Of a stretch of DNA of 64,000 bases, positions 14,547 through 24,314 are shown in pieces (position 1 is the first letter of the stretch; each line of letters begins with the position of its first letter). Under the pieces are notes generated by a model, which ran no database searches, was not told the DNA's origin, and worked only from the letters and a program-made list of their open reading frames with translations. Both the position numbers and the translations under genes were made by a program. This DNA is from Candidatus Omnitrophica bacterium UBA6210 (GTDB lineage Bacteria > Omnitrophota > Gorgyraeia > Velamenicoccales > Velamenicoccaceae). The stretch lies in NCBI GenBank assembly GCA_002421805.1, contig DISM01000005.1, positions 118,631 to 182,630 on the forward strand, given 5' to 3'.

Positions 14547-15743
14547 ATGATGAAATATATCGTGCTTGTTCCGGACGGGATGGCAGATTATCCCGTCGAA
14601 AAGTTAGGCGGCAAGACGCCTTTGGATGTTGCGGATACGCCGCATATGGATTATGTCGTCAAAAACGGCCTCCTGGCCCAGGTCACGACCATTCCTGAGC
14701 GGCTGGCTCCCGCCTCAGACGTCGCCAATCTTTCCATCATGGGGTATGACCCCAGAGAGTTTTATTCCGGCCGCGCTCCTCTGGAGGCGGCCCATCTCGG
14801 TGTTGAACTGACGGCGCAGGATGTCGCTTTCCGCTGCAATCTCGTGACGATTTCCGACGAGAAGATGGCCGACTACAGCGCGGGGCATATTTCTTCGCAC
14901 GAGGCCGCCGTCCTTATCCAGGAATTGAATAAGGGGCTGGGGTCTGATGCGGTCAAGTTCTATCCGGGCGTCAGCTACAGGCATCTCACAGTGCTGCGTG
15001 GATACCCCGTCGAGGAGTTAAGCCGTTGCTTATGTTCTCCTCCGCATGATATCTTGGGCGAACCTATCCGCAGGCATCTGCCAAAAGGCAAGGGGGCGCA
15101 GGTCCTTCTCGACCTGATGGAGAAATCCAAAGATATCCTTTCGCGCCAGGAGATCAACCGCGTGAGGCTCGACCTGCGCGAAAACCCGGCCAACATGATC
15201 TGGCTTTGGGGGCAGGGACAAAAAAGCCATATGCCTCTTTTTCGCGAGAAATACGGTTTGACGGGCGCCGTGATCTCTGCCGTCGATCTCATCAAGGGGA
15301 TCGGCAAGCTGATCGGCCTTGAGGTCATCAATGTCGAAGGGGCCACTGGTTATTATGACACGAATTATGAGGGAAAGGCCGAAGCTGGCCTGAAGGCCCT
15401 GGAGCACCTGGATTTTGTTTTTATCCACGTTGAGGCCACCGATGAGGCGGGCCATAACGGCGATCTGCGCAACAAGATCGCCTGCATTGAACGGTTTGAT
15501 AAATTGATCGTCGGGGCTATTTTGGATCATTTCAAATCCGCAAAGACCGATTGGCGTCTGATGGTCCTGCCGGATCACGCGACACCCGTCGATCTGCGCA
15601 AGCATGTCGCAGACAAAGTGTGCATGGCAATGATGGGCAAGGGGATCGCCAGAAACGGTTTTGACAGGTTCACAGAGGAAGAAGCCAGAAAGAGCGAGGT
15701 TCATTTCGAGGGCCATCAGCTGATGGATGTGTTCTTAAGATGA
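14547..15743 (+). CDS. ApgM-like phosphoglycerate mutase family; probable homoserine kinase
   Basis: A 398-residue alkaline-phosphatase-superfamily protein of the archaeal-type cofactor-independent phosphoglycerate mutase family. Metal-site motifs are VPDGMAD (8-14), ASDVANLSIMGYDP (56-69), HVEATDEAGHNGD and PDHATPV. Within this family a branch found beside threonine genes has been proposed to be a homoserine kinase (TIGR02535, 'proposed homoserine kinase'). Here it lies between thrC/coaB and lysC with hom upstream and no thrB in sight, which supports that role over glycolysis. Starts are ATG 14547 or 14550. It overlaps cstA by 4 nt. Confidence 0.8.
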   Translation: MMKYIVLVPDGMADYPVEKLGGKTPLDVADTPHMDYVVKNGLLAQVTTIPERLAPASDVANLSIMGYDPREFYSGRAPLEAAHLGVELTAQDVAFRCNLVTISDEKMADYSAGHISSHEAAVLIQELNKGLGSDAVKFYPGVSYRHLTVLRGYPVEELSRCLCSPPHDILGEPIRRHLPKGKGAQVLLDLMEKSKDILSRQEINRVRLDLRENPANMIWLWGQGQKSHMPLFREKYGLTGAVISAVDLIKGIGKLIGLEVINVEGATGYYDTNYEGKAEAGLKALEHLDFVFIHVEATDEAGHNGDLRNKIACIERFDKLIVGAILDHFKSAKTDWRLMVLPDHATPVDLRKHVADKVCMAMMGKGIARNGFDRFTEEEARKSEVHFEGHQLMDVFLR

Positions 15744-17338
15744 GTTCTTTAATCGTTTTGTTCGGTGGTTTGGCGGTTTTTGCGCTGGGATATTTTTTCT
15801 ACGGCGGCCGTATCGCAGCGCTTTTTCCTATAGATCCCGGGAGAGAGACGCCTGCCGTCAAAAAGTTCGACGGCGTGGATTATGTTCCTGCCAAGAACTG
15901 GCTTGTCTTGTTCGGACACCATTTTTCTTCTATCGCGGGCGCCGGGCCGATCATCGGGCCGGTCATCGGATGCATCTGGTGGGGGTGGTTTCCGTCGCTC
16001 GTCTGGATCGTGCTGGGAACGGTCCTTCTGGGCGGGGTGCATGATTTTACGGCGCTCTTGATCTCTGTGCGCGAAGAGGGGGCTTCAATTGCCGAAGTAT
16101 CGGCTGCGGTCGTCTCGCGAAAAGCGCGTTTGATTTTTTCTGTTTTTGTGTGGCTGGCCCTGATCCTCGTGATAGCGGTGTTTGCGGATTTATGCGCCAA
16201 GACATTCATCACGCAGAAAAAGATCGTCCTGCCGTCCCTGGGCCTTATTCCTGTCGCGGTTTTGACAGGCTATCTCATCTATGTCCGGAAGGCAAATCTG
16301 ACTTTTTCAACGGTGCTGGGCCTGTTGCTTTTGGCCGGACTCTTGTTTTTCGGGAATTATATCCCTGTTGATATCGGAGGCCATGCCTATGTCGTTTGGC
16401 TGACAGTCTTATTGGTCTATTGTTTTGTGGCGTCCATCACCCCGGTCAATATTCTTCTGCAGCCCCGCGATTATCTATGCAGTTTTCTTTTGGTCTTTGG
16501 TGCGGGAATGGGGCTTTTGGGGTTACTGGTCTCGCGCCCGGTCATTACCCAACCGGCTTTTATTTCCTGGCAGACGTCCCAGGGTGCGTTATGGCCGATG
16601 ATGTGTGTGACGATCGCCTGCGGCGCGATCTCGGGGTTCCATGCGATCATTGCCAGCGGGACGACATCGAAACAACTGGCCAATGAACGCCATGGCAGGA
16701 AGATCGGCTATGGCGCTATGGTGGCCGAAGGACTAGTGGCTTTGATCGCGGTTTTGGCTGTTGTGAGCGGCATCCCCGATAAGTCCCAGCAGGATCTGTG
16801 TCTGCTATTCAAGGACGAGGGGCCCATCTGTTTGTTTGGGACCGGATATACGGGTTTGACGCGCGTCTTTTTCGGCGAGTACGGGCTTTACATCGCCATT
16901 ATGATCCTTAATGCTTTTATCCTGACAACACTTGATACGGCGACCCGTGTCTGCAGGTATATCACCGAAGAGCTGACGGGCGCATCCAATAGGTTGGTTT
17001 CAACCTTGATCGTTGTCGCTGTCGCGGGTGTCTTGGCGTTTTCCGGTGCCTGGAGCCGGATATGGCCCATTTTCGGCGCGTCCAACCAGCTTGTTGCGGC
17101 GCTGGCGTTATTTGTCGCAAGCCTGTGGTTGTTGATGAAGAAGAGACCGACGGCATACACGTTTGTGCCGGCCATTTTTATGTTTTTGACGACAGTGGCG
17201 GCGCTCGGCATCCAGGGTTTGTCTTATGTCAGGAGCGGACAGTATCTTCTGGCCGGATTGAGTGCGGTTCTTCTGGTTTTAGCGTTGGTGATGGTTGGAG
17301 AAGTCTATCAGGCATTCAGGAAAAGGACAAAGGGGTAA
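15740..17338 (+). CDS. cstA: CstA family carbon-starvation transporter
   Basis: A 532-residue integral membrane protein with about 14-16 hydrophobic segments. Family motifs include HHFSSIAGAGPIIGP, GGVHDF and SGTTSKQLANE. It also has a C-terminal FGASNQLVAALAL stretch. CstA proteins take up pyruvate and/or peptides in the bacteria studied. It is shorter than E. coli CstA (~700) but within the range of the family. It overlaps the ApgM-like gene by 4 nt and sits 6 nt before lysC, so it belongs to the amino-acid operon; a link to carbon supply is plausible but inferred. Confidence 0.9.
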   Translation: MSSLIVLFGGLAVFALGYFFYGGRIAALFPIDPGRETPAVKKFDGVDYVPAKNWLVLFGHHFSSIAGAGPIIGPVIGCIWWGWFPSLVWIVLGTVLLGGVHDFTALLISVREEGASIAEVSAAVVSRKARLIFSVFVWLALILVIAVFADLCAKTFITQKKIVLPSLGLIPVAVLTGYLIYVRKANLTFSTVLGLLLLAGLLFFGNYIPVDIGGHAYVVWLTVLLVYCFVASITPVNILLQPRDYLCSFLLVFGAGMGLLGLLVSRPVITQPAFISWQTSQGALWPMMCVTIACGAISGFHAIIASGTTSKQLANERHGRKIGYGAMVAEGLVALIAVLAVVSGIPDKSQQDLCLLFKDEGPICLFGTGYTGLTRVFFGEYGLYIAIMILNAFILTTLDTATRVCRYITEELTGASNRLVSTLIVVAVAGVLAFSGAWSRIWPIFGASNQLVAALALFVASLWLLMKKRPTAYTFVPAIFMFLTTVAALGIQGLSYVRSGQYLLAGLSAVLLVLALVMVGEVYQAFRKRTKG

Positions 17339-17344
17339 GAAGCG

Positions 17345-18565
17345 ATGAAAGTTCTTGTTCAAAAATTCGGAGGAAGTTCTGTTGCCAATGTCGACCGCAT
17401 CAAAAATGTCGCCCGACGCGTCGTCTCCTACAGGAAAAGAGGCTGGAAGCTGGTTGTGGTCGTTTCCGCCCTCGGCGATACGACGGACGAATTGATCGAA
17501 CTGGCCGGCCAGATCACGAGCGAGCCGCCGGCCAGGGAGATGGACATGCTGTTATCGACAGGGGAACAGATCAGCTGCTCGCTCTTGGCCATGGCGATCG
17601 AAGAGCTTGGGTATGATGCTATTTCGTTTACGGGCGGGCAGGTCGGCATCATGACGGACCAGACACATACCAAGGCCAAGATCGTCGATATCAGCGGCGG
17701 CCGTATCCGTAAGGCGCTTCAGGAAGGCAGGATCGTCATTGTAGCCGGTTTCCAGGGGGTGACCCAGGACCAGGACATCACGACCCTGGGCCGGGGAGGT
17801 TCTGACCTGACGGCCGTGGCCCTGGCCAAGGCGATAGGCGCCAGGACGTGTGAGATCTATACAGACGTGGAAGGCGTTTATACGACGGACCCCAGGATCG
17901 TGCCTGAGGCGCGCAAGCTCAATCAGATCACCTATGACGAGATGCTGGAAATGGCATCGCTGGGTGCGCAGGTCATGCAGGCGCGTTCCATTGAGGTGGC
18001 CAAAAAATTCGATATCCCCATTCATGTCAGGTCCAGTTTCAGTGCGGCGGAGGGGACGCTTATTTTAAAGGAGGCGGATAAAATGGAAGATTTTGTTATC
18101 AGCGGAGTCACGTTGAATAAAAATGAGGCCAAGGTGACCGTGTGCGATGTCCCGGACAAGCCGGGGATCGCGGCCAAGCTTTTCCGCGAATTGTCCCGCG
18201 AGGGGATCAACGTCGACACGATCGTCCAGAACGTCTCCCGCACGGGATTTACAGACGTGTCTTTTACCGTTTCGCTTGCCGATCTGTCGAAGACCAAGAA
18301 GGTGATGGAGAAGTTCTCTTCGAAGATCCGCGCCGGCAAGGTCCTTGAAGATAAGGACATCGCCAGGGTCTCGATCGTCGGCGTCGGGATGAAGACGCAT
18401 CCGGGGGTCGCCGCCGGCATGTTCGAAGCGCTGGCGCAGAAGAAGATCAATATCGGCATGATCACGACCTCGGAGATCAGTATTTCCTGCATCATCAGGA
18501 AGAAAGACGCGGAAAAAGCCGTGAAGTCCATCCATGCAAAATTCGGTCTAGGCAGACAGGCGTGA
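17345..18565 (+). CDS. lysC: Aspartate kinase
   Basis: A 406-residue monofunctional aspartokinase, first step of the lysine, methionine and threonine branch. KFGGSSVANVDRI (7-19) is the kinase signature, followed by STGEQIS and GRGGSDLTAVALA. Two C-terminal ACT domains (from about residue 265) are the regulatory module for lysine and/or threonine. Length matches the alpha-type enzyme. It starts 6 nt after cstA. Whether the beta subunit also starts internally, as in Bacillus, cannot be told from sequence. Confidence 0.96.
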   Translation: MKVLVQKFGGSSVANVDRIKNVARRVVSYRKRGWKLVVVVSALGDTTDELIELAGQITSEPPAREMDMLLSTGEQISCSLLAMAIEELGYDAISFTGGQVGIMTDQTHTKAKIVDISGGRIRKALQEGRIVIVAGFQGVTQDQDITTLGRGGSDLTAVALAKAIGARTCEIYTDVEGVYTTDPRIVPEARKLNQITYDEMLEMASLGAQVMQARSIEVAKKFDIPIHVRSSFSAAEGTLILKEADKMEDFVISGVTLNKNEAKVTVCDVPDKPGIAAKLFRELSREGINVDTIVQNVSRTGFTDVSFTVSLADLSKTKKVMEKFSSKIRAGKVLEDKDIARVSIVGVGMKTHPGVAAGMFEALAQKKINIGMITTSEISISCIIRKKDAEKAVKSIHAKFGLGRQA

Positions 18566-18580
18566 CCAAGAGAGGCCGTT

Positions 18581-20161
18581 ATGAATAAGATAGAACTTTA
18601 CGATACGACATTGCGCGACGGTTCGCAGACGGAAGGAATCTCTTATTCCGTTGTGGACAAGATCAAGATCGCGCGGAAGCTCGACGAGCTCGGGGTCGCC
18701 TACATCGAGGGCGGATTCCCCGGCTCCAATCCTAAGGACAGGATGTTTTTTGAAGAGTTCAAAAAACATCCTCTTAAGAATGCGGCCTTGACCGCCTTCG
18801 GCGCCACGCGCAAGGCGGGCGTGACGGCCAAAGACGACCCTGTTTTTGCGGCGATCCTGCATTCGGGAGTGCGCGTCGCGACCATCTTCGGGAAATCCTG
18901 GGACCTCCACGTGCGCGACGTCCTGCGCGTGAGCCTGGAGGAGAACCTCGATATTATCAGGGACTCTGTCAAATACCTTGTTGGAGAAGGGCTTGAGCTT
19001 ATTTATGACGCCGAGCATTTTTTTGACGCATACAAACATAATCGCGAGTATGCGATGGCGACCCTCCTGGCGGCCCAGGAGAGCGGCGCGCGGCTCTTGT
19101 GCTTGTGCGATACGAACGGCGGCACCCTGACGTCGCAACTCGTTGCCATCATCGCCGATGTCCGAAAGAACGTGAGTCTGCCTTTGGGGATCCACGTCCA
19201 TAACGACCTGGGGCTTGCGGTTGCCAATTCCATCGCGGCGGTCGAGGCCGGCTGTGTCCATGTCCAGGGGACGATCAACGGCTATGGCGAGCGGTGCGGG
19301 AATGCGGACCTTATCCCTATCGTCGGTATCCTGAAATTGAAAATGGGTTTCGATTGCCTCACGGATGAGCAACTCAAGGAGTTGACAGAAGTATCGCATT
19401 ATGTCAGTGAGATCAGCAATATGAAGCAGGCTGATAACCAGCCTTTTGTGGGCAAGTCCGCGTTCGCCCATAAGGCCGGCGTCCATATCAATGCGGTCTA
19501 CAAGAACCCGAAGAGCTATGAGCATGTCGAGCCTGAGAGCGTCGGCAATGTCCGTCGGATCCTGGTTTCGGAGCTGGCCGGAAAGACACCCATCCTTACC
19601 AAGGCCGAAGAGCTTAAGTTGCAGCTCAAAAAGGACTCGCCCGATACCAAAAGGGTCGTCAAGCTGCTGCAAGACCTTGAACATGAAGGGTATCAGTTCG
19701 AGGCGGCAGATGCAAGTTTTGAGATTTTGGTCAAACGGGCCCTGAAGCAATACAAGAAGTTCTTTGAGCTCGAAGGGTTTCGTGTCATTGTCGAGAAACG
19801 CCAAAAGGGGACGCTGACGTCGGAAGCCACCATCAAATTGAAGGTGGGGGGCGTCCAGGAACACACGTCATCCGACGGCGACGGCCCTGTGAATGCCCTG
19901 GATAATGCCTTGCGCAAGGCCCTGAAAAGTTTTTATCCGGCTGTCTCCAAGATGCATTTGTCCGATTTCAAGGTCAGGGTCCTGGACGCCAAGGAGGGGA
20001 CCGCCGCGAAGGTGCGCGTCCTGATCCAGTCGCAGGATGAACGCGATTCCTGGACGACGGTCGGGGTTTCGGAAAACATCATCGAAGCCAGCTGGTTGGC
20101 GTTGGTCGACAGCATCGAGTATAAACTGTTGAAGGACGGAGCCGTATCGTCTCATGAATGA
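18581..20161 (+). CDS. cimA: (R)-citramalate synthase
   Basis: A 526-residue enzyme condensing acetyl-CoA with pyruvate, starting a threonine-independent route to isoleucine. The DRE-TIM metallolyase barrel has LYDTTLRDGSQTEG (6-19). The metal-binding HVHNDLG lies near residue 205, and GGFPGSNPKD distinguishes this class from LeuA. The C-terminal ~150 residues form the LeuA-type allosteric domain, probably sensing isoleucine. It starts 15 nt after lysC and overlaps valS by 8 nt, which joins branched-chain synthesis to valyl-tRNA charging. Confidence 0.92.
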   Translation: MNKIELYDTTLRDGSQTEGISYSVVDKIKIARKLDELGVAYIEGGFPGSNPKDRMFFEEFKKHPLKNAALTAFGATRKAGVTAKDDPVFAAILHSGVRVATIFGKSWDLHVRDVLRVSLEENLDIIRDSVKYLVGEGLELIYDAEHFFDAYKHNREYAMATLLAAQESGARLLCLCDTNGGTLTSQLVAIIADVRKNVSLPLGIHVHNDLGLAVANSIAAVEAGCVHVQGTINGYGERCGNADLIPIVGILKLKMGFDCLTDEQLKELTEVSHYVSEISNMKQADNQPFVGKSAFAHKAGVHINAVYKNPKSYEHVEPESVGNVRRILVSELAGKTPILTKAEELKLQLKKDSPDTKRVVKLLQDLEHEGYQFEAADASFEILVKRALKQYKKFFELEGFRVIVEKRQKGTLTSEATIKLKVGGVQEHTSSDGDGPVNALDNALRKALKSFYPAVSKMHLSDFKVRVLDAKEGTAAKVRVLIQSQDERDSWTTVGVSENIIEASWLALVDSIEYKLLKDGAVSSHE

Positions 20162-22922
20162 CTCGTCTCGCGAACTGAACGCGCAATATAATCCCAAGGA
20201 GGTGGAAGAGAAGTGGGCAGGTCTCTGGGCCAAGACCCCGCTCTTCCATGCCTCCGTCAATCCCGACAAAAAACCGTTTACGATCGTGATCCCGCCGCCG
20301 AATGTGACGGGCATCCTGCATATGGGCCACGCCCTGAACGATACCCTGCAGGATATCCTCGTTCGCATGCAGCGGATGCGGGGGTATGAGACGCTTTGGA
20401 TGCCGGGCACCGACCATGCGGGTATAGCGACGCAGAACGTCGTGGAGCGGCAGATCGCCAAAGAGGGTCTGACCCGCGACCAGCTGGGGCGCGAGAAATT
20501 CCTGGAGAAGGTGTGGCGGTGGAAAGAAGATTACGGCTCGACGATCATCAATCAGCTCAAGAGGCTGGGGGCCACCTGCGACTGGCAGCGGGAACGCTTT
20601 ACGATGGACGAGGGGTATTCGCGCGCCATCACGGAGGTTTTTGTTTCTCTTTACGAAAAGGACCTGATCTATCAGGGCGATTATATCATCAACTGGTGCC
20701 CGCGTTGCCAGACAGCCTTGTCCGACGAGGAAGCGCCGCACCACGATCTCGACGGGGCCTTGTATTATATCAAGTATCCCCTGAAAGAGCCGCAGGCCGC
20801 CAGCCGCAAGTCAAAAGGGAAAAATAAAAAAACAGCGGCCCAAGAGGACGGTGTTGTCGTCGCGACGACAAGGCCGGAGACCATGCTGGGGGATACGGCG
20901 GTCGCGGTCAACCCCAAAGACAAAAGATATAAGCACCTGCTCGGCGCCACGCTGGTTTTGCCATTGATCGGCAGAGAGATCAGGATCATTGCCGACGACC
21001 TGGTGGACAGGTCTTTCGGTACCGGGGCGGTCAAGGTGACGCCGGCCCACGACCCCAACGATTACCAGATGGGCAAGACGCATGGGTTGGAATTCATCAA
21101 CATCATGCATCCCAATGCGGTCCTGAATGCCAACGCCGGAGAGTATGCAGGCATGGACCGGTTTGAGGCCAGAGAGGCCATTATCGAGGATTTGAAAGAG
21201 CGCAAGCTCCTCGTCAAGATCGAGCCTCACCGTCACGCCGTCGGCCATTGTTACCGGTGTCATACGATCGTAGAGCCGTATCTTTCCAAGCAGTGGTTTG
21301 TGCGCACCAAGCCGTTAGCCAGGCCGGCGATCAGCGCCGTCAAAACCGGCAAGATCACATTTACGCCCAAGCGATGGACAAAGGTGTATCTCAATTGGAT
21401 GGAAAATATCAAGGATTGGTGTATCTCGCGCCAGATCTGGTGGGGACACCGCCTGCCCGTCTATTACTGTCCAGATTGCCTGCAACAGGCTGTCGAGCCG
21501 CGGGTCAAAGAAAAGACAAACCGCAGAAAGGGCGTTATTGTTTCAAGGGAAAGGCCTGGGGTATGTCCTGATTGCGGACGTACGGATCTGAAACAGGATC
21601 CGGACGTCTTGGATACATGGTTTTCATCATGGCTGTGGCCGTTTGCGACCTTCGGGTGGCCTTTTTTAGGCCAGAACGCGCAGGAGGCAGGACAAAAGAG
21701 CGAAGAGCAAAAGAAAGAACTGGGGTATTTCTATCCGACATCGGTCCTTGTGACGGCCCCGGAGATCATCTTTTTTTGGGTGGCCCGCATGATCATGGCA
21801 GGTTTTGCCTTCATGGGCTCGGTTCCTTTTAAGGATGTTTTTATCCACGGGACTGTCCGCGATGCGCAGGGTCGCAAGATGTCCAAATCCCTGGGCAACA
21901 GCATCGATCCATTGGAAGTGATCGAGGCGTATGGAGCGGACGCCCTGCGTTTCAGCCTCATCTCTGCGTGCGCCTCGGATATTTTCCTGTCCAAGGAAAA
22001 ATTCGAGCAGGGCCGCAATTTTGCCAACAAGATCTGGAACGCTTCCCGTTTCATCCGTATGAATGTCGCGCCCGCCGTCGACGGCAGCCAGATAGACGCG
22101 GCCGCCTGCCGTATCCAGGACCTCTGGATCCTCGCAGAACTCAACGATACTGTCCGGCGCGTGACAAAGGCGGTTGATGCCTTTCGTTTCCATGAGGCCG
22201 TTAATCTGCTCTATACGTTCTTCTGGCATTCGTTCTGCGATTGGTATCTTGAGATGGCCAAGCAGGCGATCGCGGAAAAAAATACCCAGGAGATCCTGGT
22301 ACACGTCCTGAAAACGTCGCTCTTGTTGCTGCACCCCTTTATGCCGTTTATTACCGACGAGATTTCGTCGGTGCTTGCCGGTTTTTCATTTGAAACGATT
22401 GCGGTTGCGCCGTGGCCGAAACCCGAAAAAAAATTTGAGAATAAAGGGGCGCGGGAACTTATGAGCGTTATTTTTAATGCGGTGCTTCTTCTGCGCGAAC
22501 GGCGCCATGAGTTGAAGCTGAACCCCGCGGCGAGGGTCCGTGTCCGCATGTGGGCGGCCCCGAAAAAAAGAGCTGCGCTCCTGGCGGCCGCGCCTGTTAT
22601 TTGTCAACTGGCGCAGGCGAGCGAGTTGGGAGGGCTGGATGAAGATGCGGCGCCGAAGAATTCTTTGAGTTTGCTTGTGGCGAGAGATGTCCATCTGTAC
22701 CTTTTGCTCGAAGGCCTGGTCGATATCGCGCAGGAGAAACAACGCCTCGCCGGAGAGATCGCGCAGGGACGAAAACAGGTCCAGGCCAAGGAAGCGCTTT
22801 TAGGCAATAAGGGGTTTGTCAAGAAGGCGCCCGAACATGTTGTTGCCGGCGAGCGCAAAAGGCTTGAAGAATTAAAGGCGAGGATTGCCGATCTGGAGGA
22901 GATCCGCCGTGCGCTTCAATGA
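20154..22922 (+). CDS. valS: Valine-tRNA ligase
   Basis: A 922-residue class I synthetase. HIGH box is HMGH (56-59) and KMSKS is at 575-579. The editing (CP1) domain carries TTRPETMLGDTAVAV. The anticodon-binding domain is followed by a C-terminal coiled-coil arm (about residues 855-920, VDIAQEKQRLAGEIAQGRKQ). A lysine-rich insertion of about 17 residues (SRKSKGKNKKTAAQ) interrupts the start of the editing domain near residue 220. I see no T-box leader; it overlaps cimA and is presumably expressed from that operon. Confidence 0.97.
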   Translation: MNDSSRELNAQYNPKEVEEKWAGLWAKTPLFHASVNPDKKPFTIVIPPPNVTGILHMGHALNDTLQDILVRMQRMRGYETLWMPGTDHAGIATQNVVERQIAKEGLTRDQLGREKFLEKVWRWKEDYGSTIINQLKRLGATCDWQRERFTMDEGYSRAITEVFVSLYEKDLIYQGDYIINWCPRCQTALSDEEAPHHDLDGALYYIKYPLKEPQAASRKSKGKNKKTAAQEDGVVVATTRPETMLGDTAVAVNPKDKRYKHLLGATLVLPLIGREIRIIADDLVDRSFGTGAVKVTPAHDPNDYQMGKTHGLEFINIMHPNAVLNANAGEYAGMDRFEAREAIIEDLKERKLLVKIEPHRHAVGHCYRCHTIVEPYLSKQWFVRTKPLARPAISAVKTGKITFTPKRWTKVYLNWMENIKDWCISRQIWWGHRLPVYYCPDCLQQAVEPRVKEKTNRRKGVIVSRERPGVCPDCGRTDLKQDPDVLDTWFSSWLWPFATFGWPFLGQNAQEAGQKSEEQKKELGYFYPTSVLVTAPEIIFFWVARMIMAGFAFMGSVPFKDVFIHGTVRDAQGRKMSKSLGNSIDPLEVIEAYGADALRFSLISACASDIFLSKEKFEQGRNFANKIWNASRFIRMNVAPAVDGSQIDAAACRIQDLWILAELNDTVRRVTKAVDAFRFHEAVNLLYTFFWHSFCDWYLEMAKQAIAEKNTQEILVHVLKTSLLLLHPFMPFITDEISSVLAGFSFETIAVAPWPKPEKKFENKGARELMSVIFNAVLLLRERRHELKLNPAARVRVRMWAAPKKRAALLAAAPVICQLAQASELGGLDEDAAPKNSLSLLVARDVHLYLLLEGLVDIAQEKQRLAGEIAQGRKQVQAKEALLGNKGFVKKAPEHVVAGERKRLEELKARIADLEEIRRALQ

Positions 22923-23799
22923 CCCCTCTGTCACGCTGATGATCAAGGCCGCTCTTCTGGAAGATGCGGCGCATCAGGATATCACGACGCTGGATTTTAT
23001 CCCGTTTACAGTCAGGGTTGAGGCCAGGATCGTTGCCAGGGAGAGAGGGGTGGTCTGCGGTCTAGGGCTTGCGGCAGAGGTCTTCAGGGTTTTTGACGGG
23101 TCGTTGTCCGTGCGCTGTCTGAAGAAAGACGGACACATGGCCAAACCGGGAGAGACGCTGTTGACGGTCGTCGGCAAGGCGCGTTCGGTGTTGTCCTGTG
23201 AACGGCTGGCTCTGAATTTTCTCGGTTATCTTTCCGGGATCGCCACGCAGACACATCGGGCCTGTGATGCCGTCAGGCGCCAGGACATTCGCATCTTGGA
23301 TACGCGCAAGACCACGCCGCTCATGCGTTCTCTTGAAAAATATGCCGTCTGCGCCGGCGGCGGCATGAACCACCGCCTGAATCTGGCCGACCAGTATCTC
23401 GTCAAGGACAATCATGCCTTTATTCTGGAAAAGACAGGCAGATTCGATGTCCTGGCGATGCGCAGGAAGAAGGTCCCCTTTGAGATCGAAGTGGAGAGCT
23501 TGTCTGCCCTGAAAAAATCCCTGGTGTATTGTCCGGACATCATCATGCTGGACAATTTCTCTCCGTCGCAGGTGCGCAGGGCTGTCGCGTTGCTTAAAAA
23601 GATATTTCCCAAGAAGGAGCACAGGCCTCTGGTGGAACTTTCAGGGGGCATCGGACCGCAGAACATCCGAACATACGCGATCAAAGGCGTTGATTTTATC
23701 TCGCTTGGCGCGCTGACGCATTCGGCGCGCGCGCTGGACGTGTCGCTGGAGATCGTGAAGGTTGATTTTAAACAGCGTCTTCTACCGCAGGAGGGTTAG
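22909..23799 (+). CDS. nadC: Nicotinate-nucleotide pyrophosphorylase (carboxylating)
   Basis: A 296-residue quinolinate phosphoribosyltransferase in de novo NAD synthesis. DTRKTTPLMRSLEKYAV, GGGMNHRLNL and KDNH are family signatures for quinolinate and PRPP binding, with EVES and LDNFSP further on. The start is GTG 22909 preceded by GGAGGA, inside the 3' end of valS (14-nt overlap); the upstream in-frame start at 22885 is less likely. nadA and nadB are not in the window. Confidence 0.94.
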   Translation: MRFNDPSVTLMIKAALLEDAAHQDITTLDFIPFTVRVEARIVARERGVVCGLGLAAEVFRVFDGSLSVRCLKKDGHMAKPGETLLTVVGKARSVLSCERLALNFLGYLSGIATQTHRACDAVRRQDIRILDTRKTTPLMRSLEKYAVCAGGGMNHRLNLADQYLVKDNHAFILEKTGRFDVLAMRRKKVPFEIEVESLSALKKSLVYCPDIIMLDNFSPSQVRRAVALLKKIFPKKEHRPLVELSGGIGPQNIRTYAIKGVDFISLGALTHSARALDVSLEIVKVDFKQRLLPQEG

Positions 23800-23801
23800 C
23801 C

Positions 23802-24209
23802 ATGGGGCATTCTTGTCCGGATCAGGAAAGAAGAAAATACAAAAGAGTGAAGCAGGGGTATGTCCTGATGTATAAGATGGCCTCCGGTGTCAAGACGCGG
23901 GCCTTGCCGGCAGAGGCGGCCTACAACGGGATGATGCTGGATCTATCCGAAGACGGCATGGCTTTTCTGACCCATCAGAAGATCCCTCTCTCCGTCTCTA
24001 TCACGAACAAATTCATCCTGGTCAACGAGGTGATGACGCAGCAAGACAACCGTTTCAGGCCCGTAGAGGCTGAAGGGAAGGTATGTTATCATCTCTCCGG
24101 ACAGAGGGGTATGTACAGGGTGGGTTTGCAGTTTACGCGCTTGTCCGACGATGACCGTGGGTTCATCAAGAATATGCGGAGTTGCAGGGAGAAAAAGTCA
24201 GAGGCGTGA
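23802..24209 (+). CDS. PilZ domain protein (c-di-GMP receptor)
   Basis: A 135-residue single-domain PilZ protein. Both ligand motifs are present: RxxxR in RRKYKR (R11 and R15) and DLSEDGM matching (D/N)xSxxG. A PilZ beta-barrel follows (EGKVCYHL, YRVGLQFTRL). It should bind cyclic di-GMP and act through protein contact, as there is no effector domain. It starts 2 nt after nadC and is followed by a receiver gene after a structured 105-nt gap, so it may belong to a signalling pair with it. Confidence 0.85.
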   Translation: MGHSCPDQERRKYKRVKQGYVLMYKMASGVKTRALPAEAAYNGMMLDLSEDGMAFLTHQKIPLSVSITNKFILVNEVMTQQDNRFRPVEAEGKVCYHLSGQRGMYRVGLQFTRLSDDDRGFIKNMRSCREKKSEA

Positions 24210-24314
24210 GTGCCGTCGGGATGGACGGCAGGATAACGGGCGTGCCACGGCAGGGAGGACAGAGGATTTAACGGGAACAGCATGCGGTTATGACACCTGG
24301 GAGGGTCAAAGGAC

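Noticed and set aside
18548..19864. A 438-codon minus-strand frame across cimA, and similar ones at 32799-34310 and 36609-37487
   Set aside because: All lie exactly opposite well-identified + strand enzymes and show no domains, ribosome sites or promoters.
20100..20160. T-box leaders for valS, hisS, aspS or glyS
   Set aside because: valS and aspS overlap upstream genes, and the hisS and glyS leaders lack a T-box sequence and specifier stem.
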